A stretch of DNA of 64,000 nucleotides from Microbacterium sp. NIBRBAC000506063 (GCF_017968845.1 NZ_CP072876.1:1984001-2048000), one strand, 5' to 3'; counted from the first letter of the stretch, positions 43,307 through 54,297 are shown. The notes: generated by a model not told the origin, from the sequence alone. Numbers and translations: made by a program.

Positions 43307-44491
43307 GGGGTGTTCCTTTCGGTGTGCACGGCGGCCTCGACGGCCCCTCGAGTTCGTCGAGCTGACGGGCGAAGCCGATCAGCTCGGGGTCGGTCTGCGG
43401 GAGCGGCCCCCGCAGCAGGTCGTGGAGGGAGGAACGGGGGATGCGCAGCCGGTCGGCGGCGGCGTCGGCGACGTCGGATGCCGGAACCCGCTCGCCGAGG
43501 CCGAGCCGCCGTGCGAGGCGGCCCAGCGTGCCGATGCGCAGTGCGTCTGCGGCATGCGCGGCATCCGCCGCCTTCGCCGTCAGCTGCGCCCGCCCGTGCA
43601 TCGTCTCGGAGGCGCGCACGGTCACCGGCAGCGTCTCCGCCACGAGCGGACCGAAGCGGCGTCCGCGCCAGAGGGCCACCGCGAGCCCGGTCAGGAGCAG
43701 CAGCACGATCGCCGGCGTCACCCATTCCGGGGTGAGCGAGGCGAGCGTGTCGGGCTCGGTCCACTCCAGGTCGCTGTCGGCGATCGAGGGGACGTACCAG
43801 ACGACCTCGCCCCGCTGCCCGAGGAGGGCGAGGGCAAGGGCGGCGTTGCCGTTCTCGGCGAGGTACTCGTTCGTGAACAGCGTCGAGGCATGCACGAGCG
43901 CGAGAGTGCGGTCGCCGCGCGTGTCGATCAGCACGGCCGCGTTGCCCTCGGTGTCGGTGAAGCACCCGGTCACGCCGTCGGCGGGGGCGAAGAACCGATC
44001 GGGCACGATCTCGCCGACCCGCGCGAACGCCGGCTGGTCGCAGGAGGCGGTCACGGCATCCGACGCTCCCCGGGCGTCCTCGCCCAGGTCGAGCACGCGC
44101 AGGATCCTCGCGCTGGCACTGACGATCACCGTGTTGTCGGATGCCGCCACGAGCTCCTCGACCGCCTCATCCGACAGCGCCGGCGGCTGGGCGAACGCGA
44201 GCGTCGTGTCGGGGCCGAGCGCGGCCATCGCCTCGACGCGCGACGCCGTGGCGGTGACCTCGACGCCCTGTGCGCGCAGGATCTCGGCGAGAGCCATGGT
44301 GCCGCTCGAGCCGCGGCCCTCGGGGTCGAAGGCGGCGTGCGGATCGGGGATCTGCGCCGCGATCCGGATGCCGAGGAGGGCGATGCCCAGCACGAGCAGC
44401 GCGATGGCGGCCCAGCCGAGGACATTGCGGCGACGCCCCGGGGCGGGGGAGCGGCCGTCGACGGACTCGCGTCCCGGGCGGGGGCGGTCAT
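43303..44491 (-). CDS. DUF4350 membrane protein, two frameshifts
   Basis: About 396 residues. A first membrane helix (WAAIALLVLGIALLGIRI) is followed by an extracytoplasmic GATase-like DUF4350 region (STMALAEILRAQGVEVTATA-type pattern, TLAFAQPPALSDEAVEELV). A second helix (TPAIVLLLLTGLAVALW) and a cytosolic tail with HAADALRIGTLGRLARRLGL complete it. Breaks are near 44440 (five-prime end) and 43345 (three-prime end). The ATG overlaps the DUF4129 stop. It probably works with MoxR and DUF58 in the same membrane module. Confidence 0.8.
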
Positions 44492-45126
44492 GTCGTCACC
44501 AGCTCGGGCGTGTGCGTGCGGATCCGCTCGTCGAGGTCGGCGACGAGCCGGTAGCGTTCTTCGGTTCCCGGGTGCGCGAGGTAGCGCACGTCATCGAAGA
44601 GGACGGCGGCCTCGGTGAGCGGTGCGGCCTCGTTCGTGAACACCGCGGCGGCCTCGCGCGCGATCGCCTGCGCGGTCGCGCCCGGGGCGGGGTCGATGAG
44701 GTCGCGTTCGAGCAGGCCGCGGGCGAGCGCCCGGTAGCGGAGGATCGTGGCCTCCGCCCAGTCGCCGCCGCGGGCGCTGCGCTCGGCGTCGGCCCGCAGC
44801 TGTGCGGCGGAGCGATCGTCGCGCGAACCCAGGAGATCGAGTGCGCCGCGGCGCACCGCCCGGGAGCGGCGCGGCACACCCCAGACGAGCAGCGCCGTCA
44901 CGAGGGCTGCCACGATGATGAGCGCCACGACGACGACCGCCCACGGCCCCAGCTGTCCGCCGCCCTCGGGGGTGAAGAGATCGGCGAGGAACTGCGCGAC
45001 GTCGCGCGCCCACAGGTCGAACGCCGTCGGCTTCGCATCGGCGTAGATGGGCCGGGAGAGCTCCTCCTCGGCCCAGCGTTGCGCCTCGTCGCCGTCGGGG
45101 ACGAAGACCGTTCCCGACGCCGTCAT
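44488..45126 (-). CDS. DUF4129 domain membrane protein
   Basis: 212 residues. A short N-terminal segment with DEAQRWAEEELSRPIY precedes one membrane helix (PWAVVVVALIIVAALVTALLVW). The C-terminal DUF4129 region contains GGDWAEATILRYRALARGLLERDL and LTEAAVLFDDVRYLAHPGTEERY. In many bacteria this domain is fused to transglutaminase; here it is stand-alone. It overlaps both neighbours by 4 bp. Intact. Confidence 0.82.
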   Translation of the reverse strand: MTASGTVFVPDGDEAQRWAEEELSRPIYADAKPTAFDLWARDVAQFLADLFTPEGGGQLGPWAVVVVALIIVAALVTALLVWGVPRRSRAVRRGALDLLGSRDDRSAAQLRADAERSARGGDWAEATILRYRALARGLLERDLIDPAPGATAQAIAREAAAVFTNEAAPLTEAAVLFDDVRYLAHPGTEERYRLVADLDERIRTHTPELVTT

Positions 45127-46456
45127 CGCGCGTCGGACCCCGGTGCGGTCCAGGTGGGGGTCTCGGGCCCCGGCTCACCGGGAGGAGCCGGGGGCGCGGG
45201 GACGGTGGCGACGGGGGCACCGGAGCGGCGTACGGCGGTGCGGGCGGCGGAGGGGCCGTCGCGCCCGCGGGAGGCGGCGGGTACATTCCCCCAGCGGCAT
45301 ACGGCTGCGGAGGGGCGTAGTATCCGGGTGCCGGAGCGGCGGCGTAACCGGGTGCCGGGGCGTAGACGGGCGCCACCGGCGGCGTCTTCGAGACGGCCCG
45401 CGACGGGTCGACGGCGAAAGGGTCGCCGAGCTGTTCGGCGCTCGCGCCGTGATCGCGGCGCTCCAGATACGACAGGAGCGTCTGGTCGAGTCCCTCGTAC
45501 CGCATCCGGCAGTCGATGTAGACGAGCACCGAACCGGTGCACTGGACCACGACGGTCACCGCCTGAAGGACGAGCACGAGGATCTGCGGGAGGATCAGGG
45601 CGAAGACCAGGCCGACGGTGGCACTCGCGTCGTTCGCACCGGTCGGCGACACCACCGCTCCCAGCATCCCCGAGAGGAACGCGCCGGGGATGCTGACGAC
45701 CTGCGCGGCGGCGCCCATGATGACCGAGATCAGGGCGATGACGCCGAAGGCGACCCAGAAGCGGCCGCGGGTCAGCCGCCAGGAGCGCACGAGAGCCTGA
45801 CCGAAGGTCGCGCGCTCCAGCACGAGCGTCGAGGGGACCAGAAGCAGCTTCGTGCCCAACCAGATCGCGAGCGGGATCGCCGCGAGCCCGGCCAGCACCG
45901 CCGCGAGAATCGCGAGTCCGACCAGGTTCGGATCGATCGCGATCAGACCTGCGGCCAGGCCGAAGCCGAGACCGAAGATGACTCCGATCAGCACGAAGCC
46001 GAAGAGGATCGAGAGTGCGGCGAAGCCGAACAGCCGCCAGATCGCCGGCCGCATCCGACGCCACAGCTGCCCGAGCGTGGCCTTCTCGCCGACCGCGGCG
46101 AAGCCGACGTCGGCGGCGACCACGCCCTGCACGAGCGCGATGAACGCGGTCGAGGCGAGCCCGACGAGGAAGGCGACGACGATGTTCCAGGCGACCGCGC
46201 CGGCCAGCAGCGGCTCGAAGTCCGGAGAGGAGGGCGACACCGTCTCCAGGCGGGAGAAGGTCGCGAACAGCGTGAACGCGATCGCCGCCGTCGCGGCGAT
46301 CATCACGAGCAGCTGCACCACGACGGCGAAGCCGAAGAGGACCTTCGGGTTGTGCCGGAGCGCGGCGAAGGCGCGCCCGAGGATCGTCCCGAAGGTCATC
46401 GGGTGCAGGGGAACGATGCCCCGCTTGGGAGCAGGGGTCCAGGTCTGTCCGCTCAC
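45123..46456 (-). CDS. Glycerophosphoryl diester phosphodiesterase membrane-domain protein, one frameshift
   Basis: About 444 residues. It starts at GTG 46456, about 5 nt behind GGAGGGA. Six to eight hydrophobic segments follow the block FGTILGRAFAALRHNPKVLF, which marks the membrane domain (GDPD_C-like, no catalytic phosphodiesterase part). QCTGSVLVYIDCRMRYEGLD closes it. The C-terminal 90 residues are a low-complexity Pro/Ala/Tyr tail (YAPAPGYAAAPAPGYY). The break is near 45220 in this tail. First gene of a five-gene operon. Confidence 0.8.
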
Positions 46457-46622
46457 AGCTATCCCTCCGGTGATGCGCCTGACCATCGTGTCATACATCC
46501 GCCGACTCGCCATGGACGCGGACACAGGCGCGGATCAGACGTGTGAAGTACGCTGGGACGAGCCCGGACCGCGTTCGCGCGTGCCTGGGCCTGCAACATG
46601 GAGAGAGAGTCGGACGGGGACC

Positions 46623-47302
46623 ATGACCTCACGCATCCTTGTGGTCGATGACGACACCGCGCTGGCGGAGATGATCGGCATCGTGCTGCGCACGGAAGGC
46701 TTCGAGCCGGTCTTCTGCGCGGACGGCGCACTCGCCGTCGACGAGTGGCGCGTGCAGCGCCCCGACCTCGTCCTCCTGGACCTCATGCTCCCGGGCATGG
46801 ACGGCATCGAGATATGCACGCGCATCCGCGAGGAGTCGGGGGTGCCGATCATCATGCTCACCGCTCGCAGCGACACCGCCGACGTCGTGCGCGGCCTCGA
46901 GGTCGGTGCCGACGACTACATCATCAAGCCCTTCAACCCGAAGGAGCTCGTCGCCCGCATCCGGACCCGCCTGCGCCCGGCGCCGCAGTCCAGCGCCGGC
47001 GTCCTCCGGGTCGGCGACCTCGTCCTCGATGTCGACGCGCACGAGGTGCGCCGAGGAGACGACGTGATCCCGCTGACGCCGCTGGAGTTCCAGCTCCTGG
47101 CGGCGCTGGCCGCCAAGCCGCAGCAGGTCTTCTCGCGCGAGGCCCTCCTGGAGCAGGTGTGGGCTATCACTACAAGGCCGACACGCGCCTGGTGAACGTG
47201 CACGTCCAGCGTCTGCGCGCCAAGGTCGAGCTCGACCCCGACAACCCGAAGATCGTGATGACCGTCCGCGGTGTCGGCTACCGCGCCGGGAGCACGAGCT
47301 AG
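46623..47302 (+). CDS. mtrA: Response regulator MtrA, one frameshift
   Basis: 226-residue OmpR-type regulator. Receiver features are [14 protein letters not shown] (acidic triad), the phospho-Asp in [13 protein letters not shown] (about residue 53) and the Lys in [16 protein letters not shown]. The winged-helix domain contains [20 protein letters not shown] and, after restoring one G in the run at 47159-47161, [19 protein letters not shown]. MtrA controls cell division, wall turnover and osmotic responses in actinobacteria. mtrB and lpqB follow in the same operon, the classic order. Confidence 0.95.
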
Positions 47303-47309
47303 GAACCCC

Positions 47310-48987
47310 ATGTCCAAGGCGAGCGTCGCGCCACCGCCGGTTTCGCTGTGGCGCGACTGGCGCGGATGGCCGGAGGCGATGCGTCGCGCCTGGCGGAGCT
47401 CGCTCGGCTTCCGCACGCTGTCGCTCACGCTGCTGCTGACCTCGTTGGCCATCCTCATCGCCCTCGTGGCCATGGCGCTGTTCATCCAGAACGACCTGTT
47501 CGACTCGCGCAAGGACCAGGTGCTCGAAGACGCTCAGCGCGCGGGCGCCGCGGCGCAGCGCACGCTCGAGGCGGCCGAGGTGCAGGGGGAGCGCGGTGCG
47601 CTCCGTTCGCTCATGAGCAGCGTGCACGGCCAGATCGGCCAGATCTCCACCTCTGATCGCATCGCGGTCTTCCGCATCGACTCCGAGCCGGACCCTCTGG
47701 CGCCGCAGGACCTGTACTCCGGAGGGCTCACCGTCGATCTGCTCAGCGACGGGCTGCGCTCGCGCGTGGCGGAGTTCCCCGAGACCCAGTGGTGGCAGTC
47801 GCTGGCGCTCCAGGACGCCACGGGGCCGAGATCCCGGGCATCGTCGTCGGACAGCAGCTCGATGTGCCCCATGTCGGGCCTATGCCCTCTACATCGCCTA
47901 CGACCTCGCCGATCCCGAGCAGACGCTCATCTTCGTGCAGCGGACGCTGTGGCTGGCCGGCATCCTGCTCCTGGGGATCATCGGCGGCATCGCCTGGTTC
48001 GTCGTGCGCAGCGTCTCGGTGCCGATCGTCGAGGCGGCCGAGACGAGTGCACGGCTGGCGTCGGGCGACCTCGAGGTGCGACTGACCGTGCACGGCGAGG
48101 ACGAACTGGCCGTGCTCGGCCGCTCGTTCAACGCGATGGCCGACAGCATCGAGCGGCAGATCAAGGAGCTGGGAGAGCTGTCCATGGTGCAGCAGAGGTT
48201 CGTGTCGGATGTCTCGCACGAGCTGCGCACGCCGCTGACGACGATCCGGCTGGCCGCCGACATGATCAACGATCAGCGCGACACCTTCGACCCCACGACG
48301 GCCCGCACCGCCGAGCTCCTGCACACCCAGGTCGAGCGTTTCGAGCAGCTGTTGAGCGATCTGCTGGAGATCAGCCGCTACGACGCCGGATCGGTGCAGC
48401 TCGAGCGGGAGCCGACGGGCCTCGCCCAGCTCGCCGAAGACGTCATCGAGCAGCTCCGCCCGCTCGCCGATGAGCGGGGCAGCGAGCTGCGGCTCGTCGC
48501 GCCGGGCGGGTACTCGCCCGTGGAGATGGACCCGCGCCGCGTGCGACGGATCCTCCGCAACCTCATCGGCAACGCGATCGAGCACGGCGAGGGCCGGCCC
48601 GTCGTGATCACCGTCGACAGCAACCAGCATGCCGTCGCTGCGGGCGTGCGCGACTACGGGCTTGGGCTCGCTCCCGAGGAGGCCGAGCGCGTCTTCGACC
48701 GGTTCTGGCGCGCCGATCCCTCCCGGCAGCGCACGATCGGCGGCACGGGGCTGGGGCTGTCGATCTCGCTCGGTGACGCGCACCTGCACGGAGGGACGCT
48801 CACCGTGTGGTCGGAGAAGGGCGCCGGCACGCACTTCGTGCTGACGCTGCCTCGGGGCGCCCAGCCGCTGGAGGGGAACTCGCCGGTCCCGCTGGAGCCC
48901 GAAGACGCCCGTGCCGAGCTCGGCAGCGCGACGCAGCCGATCCAGCTCACAGAGCTGTGGCGCGAGTTGGAAGGAGGAGGATCATGA
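47310..48987 (+). CDS. mtrB: Sensor histidine kinase MtrB, two frameshifts
   Basis: About 559 residues. Helix 1 (SLTLLLTSLAILIALVAMAL), an extracytoplasmic sensor of ~170 residues, and helix 2 (LWLAGILLLGIIGGIAWFVV) precede a HAMP domain (VSVPIVEAAETSARLASGDL). The dimerisation domain has the phospho-His in FVSDVSHELRTPLTTIRLAA. The ATPase domain shows NLIGNAIEHGEG, RDYGLGLAPEEAERVFDRFW and GGTGLGLSISLGDAHLHGG. Breaks are near 47823 and 47881. It is 7 bp after mtrA and overlaps lpqB as ATGA. Confidence 0.95.
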
Positions 48988-50678
48988 GGCTCCGTCGTGC
49001 GCTCCGTGCTGCGGTCATCGGCGTCCTCGCGCTCGCCGTGACCGCCTGCGCCGGCCTTCCCACCAACGGATCGATCAACGCCGGCCTCGAAGTCGGCATC
49101 GACACCAGTCTCGATCTGACTTTCGTCCCCGACGGACCGACGCCCGGCGCCAGCCCCGAGGACATCGTCGACGGCTTTCTCGAGGCGGGGACGAGCCCCG
49201 CCGGGGAGTGGGCGATCGCCCGGCAGTTCCTGGCGCCGGAGCTCGCCGAGACCTGGCATCCGGAGGCGGCCGTGACGATCGACCGCTGGGTGACGCGCTC
49301 GGTCACGAGCGAGATCCAGCCCTCCGACGAGGAGGCCGCCGTGCAGGTGAGCCTGACCCCGGTCGCGAGCGTCGACGCGGCCGGTGCTTACACGGAATCG
49401 TCGGGGCGGTCCTCCGAAACGCCGTTCGAGCTCGCGCGCAATGACGAGGGGAGTGGCGCATCACCTCCGCGCTCGACGGGATCGTCCTCGACGAGGAGGA
49501 CTTCCCCAAGGTGTTCCGGCGCTACTCCCTGCAGTTCTTCGATGTCGGCTGGCAGCACCTCGTTCCCGATCCACGCTGGTTCCCCCGGCGCGGGACGATC
49601 GCGACGACGATCACGCAAGCGGTGATCGCCGGCGCTCCCAGCGCGTGGCTCGCCGACTCCGTGCGCACGGCCTTCCCCGATGAGGTCTCCCTCGCGCTCG
49701 GAGCCGTGCCGGTCAGCGCCGAAGACCAGGTCGCGGATGTCGCTCTCACCGCTTCCGCGCTCTCCCTCGATCCGACGACGCTCGGACGTATGCGGCTCCA
49801 GCTCGAACGCAGCCTCGCGGCGGCGGGGGTGAGCGGGGTGCGCTTCACCGTCGACGGACGTGAGCTCGACGCGGAGCTGGCGGAGGTCGTCTCCAACCGC
49901 ATCGACCCGAACACGATCGTGCTCACCGAGGACGCCTTCGGAGTGAGCGTCGGCGACGAGGTCAGGGTGCTCCCGGGCGTCAGCGCGGCGATCCTGGGGA
50001 TCGACGCTCCCATCGCGGCGATCGATGTGAGCGGAGACAACCTCAGCGCCGCGGTGCTGGTCGATGGGGGAGCGGTCTACCGCGTCGCGGAGGGCGGTTC
50101 GAACCGCTGGATGCCCGCGACGGCCTCATCGCTCCGGCGCTGGACGCCCGCGGCTACACCTGGTCGGTTCCGCGCGATCAGCCGCAGGAGCTTCTCGCCT
50201 GGTCGCCCGACGGTGTCGAACACCCGGTGTCGGCGTCCTGGCCGGACGCCTCCGAGATCTCGCACCTTCGACTGTCGCCCGACGGCGTGCGCATCGCCGC
50301 GCTCGTGAATGTGGGCGCGCAGGAGTGGGTGACGCTGTCGGCGATCATCCGCGACGACGCGGGCGTGCCCATCGCCCTCGGGCCGATCGAAAGGGTGAGT
50401 CTTCTGCCCGGCGACGGGCGGGGCCTGGCGTGGCTCGGCGACGACGTCCTCGGCGTGCTGACCATGGACGGCGAGGTGCAGCAGCTCATAGAGCTCCAGG
50501 TCGGCGGCCCGGGCGTGCCCTCGATCGTTCCCCCGACACGGTGGCGATCGCTGGCGTCAACAACGTCTCCGGTACGAGGCTGCTCAGCAGCGAGGGTGTC
50601 GTGTCGACCAAGCGCGGCACGAGCTGGCAGGAGGCGATCTCGGGGGTCCTCGTCCTGGCGACGCAGTCGGGCAGGTAG
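48984..50678 (+). CDS. lpqB: Lipoprotein LpqB, three frameshifts
   Basis: About 565 residues. A signal peptide ends in the lipobox LAVTACAG, so the protein is anchored by the Cys near residue 23. A GerMN-like domain follows (SPEDIVDGFLEAGTSPAG, then QFFDVGWQHLVPDPRWFPRR). The C-terminal half is beta-propeller-like (LIAPALDARGYTWSVPRDQ, EISHLRLSPDGVRIAAL). LpqB interacts with the MtrB sensor region and tunes MtrAB signalling in related species. Breaks are near 49450, 50103 and 50525. AAGGAGGAGG provides a strong ribosome site within mtrB. Confidence 0.92.
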
Positions 50679-50774
50679 ACGACCTCTTCTGCACAGGCGT
50701 CGGATGCCGGCGAGTTGTTCAGGATCGTCCGGGCGGGCGGTTGCGGCATCCGCCTCCGTGCCAGGCTCGGGAGC

Positions 50775-51407
50775 GTGACTTCCGGACTGTTCGCCCGCAC
50801 CGCCGACGAGGTCGCCGCCTTCCTCCTGGCGGCGACCTGCGCGGGCTGCGACCGGCCCGGAACGCTCCTGTGCGCGTCGTGCCGCGACGCCCTCGCGCCG
50901 CGACCCGTGCGACGGGAGAGCCCGTCGGGGCTCCCGCTCGTGGCGGCGCTGCCCTTCGAGGGCGTGCCCGCCCGCGTCATCCGGCGCCTCAAGGAGGAGG
51001 GCGAGACCTCGCTCGCCCGTCCGCTCGGGGTCGCGCTGCGCAGCGTGCTGCGCGACGTCGGAGCCGACGCCGCGCTCGTGCCGATCCCGACGAGCCGCGC
51101 CGCCTTCCGCCGTCGCGGCTACCGCGTGCCCGAACTCCTCCTCCGGCGCGCGGGGTACCGTCCCCGACGACTGCTCCTGCCGGCCCGCGCAGCCGGCGAC
51201 CAGCGCGAGCTGGGCAGGGTGGAGCGCGCCCGGAACGTGCGCGGGAGCATGCGCGTGGCCGCCGCGACACGCCCGACCCGGGTCGTGATCGTCGATGACG
51301 TCACCACGAGCGGGGCCACCTTCGACGAGGCGGCGCGGGTGCTCGCGGCATCCGGGATCCACGTCGTGGCAGGCGTCGCGGCGGCGTCCACACCGATGCG
51401 GAGCTGA
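50775..51407 (+). CDS. ComF-family phosphoribosyltransferase-like protein
   Basis: 210 residues. An N-terminal four-Cys region (CAGCDRPGTLLCASC) resembles a zinc ribbon. The phosphoribosyltransferase core has LVAALPFEGVPARVIRRLKE, ALVPIPTSRAAFRRRGY and the PRPP-binding loop VVIVDDVTTSGATFDEAARV. ComF proteins aid DNA uptake in competent bacteria; here it occupies its standard place after lpqB. CAGGCT (50762-50767) lies 7 nt before the GTG. Intact. Confidence 0.9.
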   Translation: MTSGLFARTADEVAAFLLAATCAGCDRPGTLLCASCRDALAPRPVRRESPSGLPLVAALPFEGVPARVIRRLKEEGETSLARPLGVALRSVLRDVGADAALVPIPTSRAAFRRRGYRVPELLLRRAGYRPRRLLLPARAAGDQRELGRVERARNVRGSMRVAAATRPTRVVIVDDVTTSGATFDEAARVLAASGIHVVAGVAAASTPMRS

Positions 51408-51496
51408 GGCACGACAGACTCATCGCAGACTCATTGCAGAAAGAGGATGACACGTGCCGTTTACCCGACTACGGTAGGGGTCACAAGGCGACCACG

Positions 51497-51520
51497 GGTC
51501 CGCCCTTGGCCGGGCGGACC
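51497..51520 (+). promoter_or_regulatory. Perfect hairpin in the hpf leader
   Basis: GGTCCGCCC (51497-51505) and GGGCGGACC (51512-51520) form a 9-bp stem with a 6-nt loop. It ends 6 nt before the AAGGAGG ribosome site of hpf, so folding could influence initiation. Confidence 0.55.
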
Positions 51521-51537
51521 GGAGCAAGGAGGCAAGG

Positions 51538-52194
51538 ATGGATACGAGCATCGTCGGCGTTGGAGTGGGAATCACCGATCGCTTCCGAACCGTTGTCGAG
51601 GAGAAGACCGCCCGGATCGAAACGCTCGCCGCTCGCGCGCAGCGCCTTGACGTGAAGGTCACTCACCGGGCGTATCACAACGGCCGGGTGCCGGATGAGA
51701 CCGTCGAGCTCACGCTCCTGGGCAAGGGCCCGGTCATCCGGGCGGAGGCGACCGATCCCGACAAGTTCGCCGCACTCGACCTCGCCCTGGACAAGATGAC
51801 CGAACAGCTGCGTCGCGCCAAGCGCAAGCGGGTCGATGCGCGCACCGACGCCCGCGGCGCCCACTTCGAGAAGGGCAGCGGGGCGCTCACCGGAATCGAT
51901 GTGCAGCCGGCATCCGTCGATGTCATCCACGCCGTCGCGACCGGGACGATCCCGGTCGTCGCGGAGGAGGAAGAGGAGTACTCGCCCGTCGTCATCCGCA
52001 CCAAGGAGTTCGACGCCGAGTGGATGACCGTCGAGGAGGCCGTCGACCGCATGGAGCTGGTCGGCCACGACTTCTTCCTGTTCATCGATGCCCGCACCGA
52101 CCACCCGAGCGTGGTGTACCGCCGCAAGGGCTGGGACTACGGCGTCATCTCGCTGACCGCGCAGGCGCCTCCCGCGGAGGCTCTCGCGTCCTGA
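51538..52194 (+). CDS. hpf: Ribosome hibernation-promoting factor, long form
   Basis: 218 residues. The N-terminal S30AE domain (GVGVGITDRFRTVVEEKTAR ... LDLALDKMTEQLRRAKRKR) binds the 30S decoding centre. A linker is followed by the C-terminal dimerisation domain (VVIRTKEFDAEWMTVEEAVD, LVGHDFFLFIDARTDHPSVV, YRRKGWDYGVISL) that joins two ribosomes into 100S particles. The two-domain length defines the long HPF. The ATG has AAGGAGG at 6 nt. Located between comF and secA as in mycobacteria. Intact. Confidence 0.93.
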   Translation: MDTSIVGVGVGITDRFRTVVEEKTARIETLAARAQRLDVKVTHRAYHNGRVPDETVELTLLGKGPVIRAEATDPDKFAALDLALDKMTEQLRRAKRKRVDARTDARGAHFEKGSGALTGIDVQPASVDVIHAVATGTIPVVAEEEEEYSPVVIRTKEFDAEWMTVEEAVDRMELVGHDFFLFIDARTDHPSVVYRRKGWDYGVISLTAQAPPAEALAS

Positions 52195-52207
52195 CCGGAG
52201 GGAAGTG

Positions 52208-52235
52208 ACGGCCCGGTGCTGCGGCATCGGGCCGT
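52208..52235. terminator. Bidirectional hairpin between hpf and the coiled-coil gene
   Basis: ACGGCCCG (52208-52215) pairs with CGGGCCGT (52228-52235) around 12 nt. It lies between two converging genes, 14 bp after the hpf stop. Confidence 0.65.
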
Positions 52236-52254
52236 TCGACCGCCGCGGCGCCGG

Positions 52255-53555
52255 TCAGTCGAAGATGCCGTCGAGGATCGATCCGATGACGATCCCGCCC
52301 AGGATGCCGGTGGCGAGGCCGTTGCCGCCGCCGCGTCGGCCGCCGCCCCAGTCTCCCCAGTCCTGCTGCGGGCGGGACGCGTCGATGTCGCGCTGGGCGA
52401 GATGCAGCGCCTCGGTGGCCAGCTGCGCGACGCGGCGTGCCATGTGCAGCGCCTGTTCGCGCGTATCCTCTGTGTCGGCAGTGGCGGCCAGCTCCGTGCG
52501 CACCCGCTCGGCCTCGGCCAGGCGCGTGCGGGCATCCGCCCCGATCCAGCCGCGGTGCCCGGCGATGAGCGACCTCGCGACGCCGAGCTGCCGGTCGGCG
52601 TCGTCGATCGCGTGCAGGACGTGCTCGCGCGGGGCGGCGGATTCTCGGCGCGATGGCGGGCCGCGGCGACCGCGCGCTCGAGCCTGTCGTTCGCCTCGCG
52701 CAGTGCACTCAGCTCGGCGAAGGGGTCGTTCCGGCGCGGCACCAGTCCGCCCAGGGCGCTCTCCAGGGCGGCCGTCGCCTCGATCACGGCGGGCGCCTGC
52801 GGGGCGCGGCGGGCATCGGCGATGTCGGCGCGGGAGTCGGCGATGATGTCGGTCAGCGTCGACTCGGCGCGCAGCGCGTTGATCTCGAAGTCCTCGACCG
52901 ATTCCAGGAGGGCTCGGGCGCGGCGCACCGCCTCGGTCGCGGTCTCGAGGGCGAGGTTCGCCTCCGGGTTTCGGCCGGCGGAGCGGCGGCGCTCGGAGAC
53001 GTCTGCGCCGTGCCGCGCGAAGGCGAGGAGCTGGGCGGCCTCGTCGGCGGATGCCGCGACCTGCGCCATCGCGGAGTCGGCATAGCGCGTGCTCAGCCGC
53101 TCGATGGTCTGGCGGGTGGGCGCGATGCGCTCCTCGAGGCTGTCGGCATCCGCTCTGACCTGAGCGATGATCTCGGGCGCGCGGCGGACCCGTGCGACGA
53201 CCTCCTCGAGGGCGGAGGTCTTCTCGTCGAGCAGGGTCTGGGCCCATTCGCACAACTGCAGGATGCGGGAGTTCCAGCCGCGCTGCTCTTCGGGTGTGTC
53301 GGGGATCTCGTCATGGAGCAGCTGGTGCAGCCGGAACGCCTCGCCCATGTGTGTGCGCACCGACTCGAGGGCGTTCTTCAGATCCTCGGTCAGCTCCTCG
53401 CCGAGTTCGGCGAGGGCGAATCCGTACTCGTCCTGGGTGAGACGGATGCGTTCATCGGCGGCGACGAGCGCCGTCTTCGCGCTGCGGGCGAGGTCGGCAT
53501 CCTGTGCCGCCTGCTGCGCGCGCTCCTTCTTGCGACTGCCCCAGAATCCGCTCAC
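52255..53555 (-). CDS. Long coiled-coil protein with Gly-rich C-terminal membrane-like end, one frameshift
   Basis: About 433 residues, almost entirely helical and charged: heptad-like stretches such as LAELGEELTEDLKNALESV and VVARVRRAPEIIAQVRAD run to about residue 400. The end is WGGGRRGGGNGLATGILGG then IVIGSILDGIF, like the C-terminus of TPM-domain proteins, but no TPM domain is present. I chose GTG 53555 because TAGGAT (53562-53567, complement) lies 6 nt upstream; ATG 53558 is one codon earlier. The break is near 52640. Function unknown. Confidence 0.7.
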
Positions 53556-53638
53556 CATCCGATCCTAAGAGCTGTTGGCCGTGTGGTCGCCCTGCGGGAT
53601 CATCGGACTCATCCGAGCCCAGGGTCGATCTCTTCGGC

Positions 53639-54239
53639 TCAGGAGAGTGAGGCTGTACTCCGGGCGGGCCGCCCGCGCTTGGGTCGCTCCTCCGACAGCT
53701 CCAGGGCCATCGTCTGCTTCGGATGCAGCGCGAGCCGCTGCTCGGAGTGATCGAGCCAGCGGACCTCCGCCTCGGCCGCGAAGATCATCGAGTCGGCCAC
53801 GAGCGACCAGGCGAGGTCTTCCGGCCCTCGAGATCGGCACCGGAGTGTTTCGCCCGCTGCAGCTCCTGGAGCTGGGCGAGGGAGGCGCGGCGCTGCGCCT
53901 GGATGACGGCCGCCACATCCACGCCCGGCAGCGTCGCCGCCAGCGCCAGCTTGATCGCCAGTTCGTCGCGGGTGCCGCCGCTGCGGACGACGGGGAGGAG
54001 AGCCAGGTGCCGACCTCGGCGGTTCCGGCATCCGTGATGTGCCAGTACACGTGACCGTGCTCGTCGGCCTCTCCGCGCTCGACGAGGCCGTCGCGCTCGA
54101 GCCGCTCGAGGGTGTTGTAGATCTGGCCGACGTTCAGCGGCCAGGTCGATCCCGTGCGGCGGTCGAACTCGGCACGCAGCTGATAGCCGTAGCACGGCCC
54201 CTGGTCGAGGATGGCGAGCAGGCTCTGGCGTACGGACAT
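53639..54239 (-). CDS. PadR-family transcription regulator, two frameshifts
   Basis: About 200 residues. The N-terminal winged helix is classic PadR: LAILDQGPCYGYQLRAEFD, then WPLNVGQIYNTLERLERDG, LVERGEADEHGHVYWHITDA. The C-terminal part (RDELAIKLALAATLPGVDVA ... LAQLQELQRAKHSG) is the helical dimerisation domain of subfamily-1 PadR proteins, ending in a basic tail. Breaks are near 53995 and 53822. It is divergent from secA, with an inverted repeat between them. The effector is unknown. Confidence 0.88.
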
Positions 54240-54256
54240 GGCGTCCTCTCTTCGGG

Positions 54257-54297
54257 TTTCCGGGTATTGCAATTCTGAGTATATGCATACCGGGAAA
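54257..54297. promoter_or_regulatory. Putative PadR operator
   Basis: TTTCCGGGTAT (54257-54267) and ATACCGGGAAA (54287-54297) are inverted, matching at 10 of 11 positions. An inner TGCA lies next to each arm and a TATACT (minus strand) inside could be the padR -10. The AT-rich dyad right before padR is the usual site of PadR autorepression. Confidence 0.6.
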
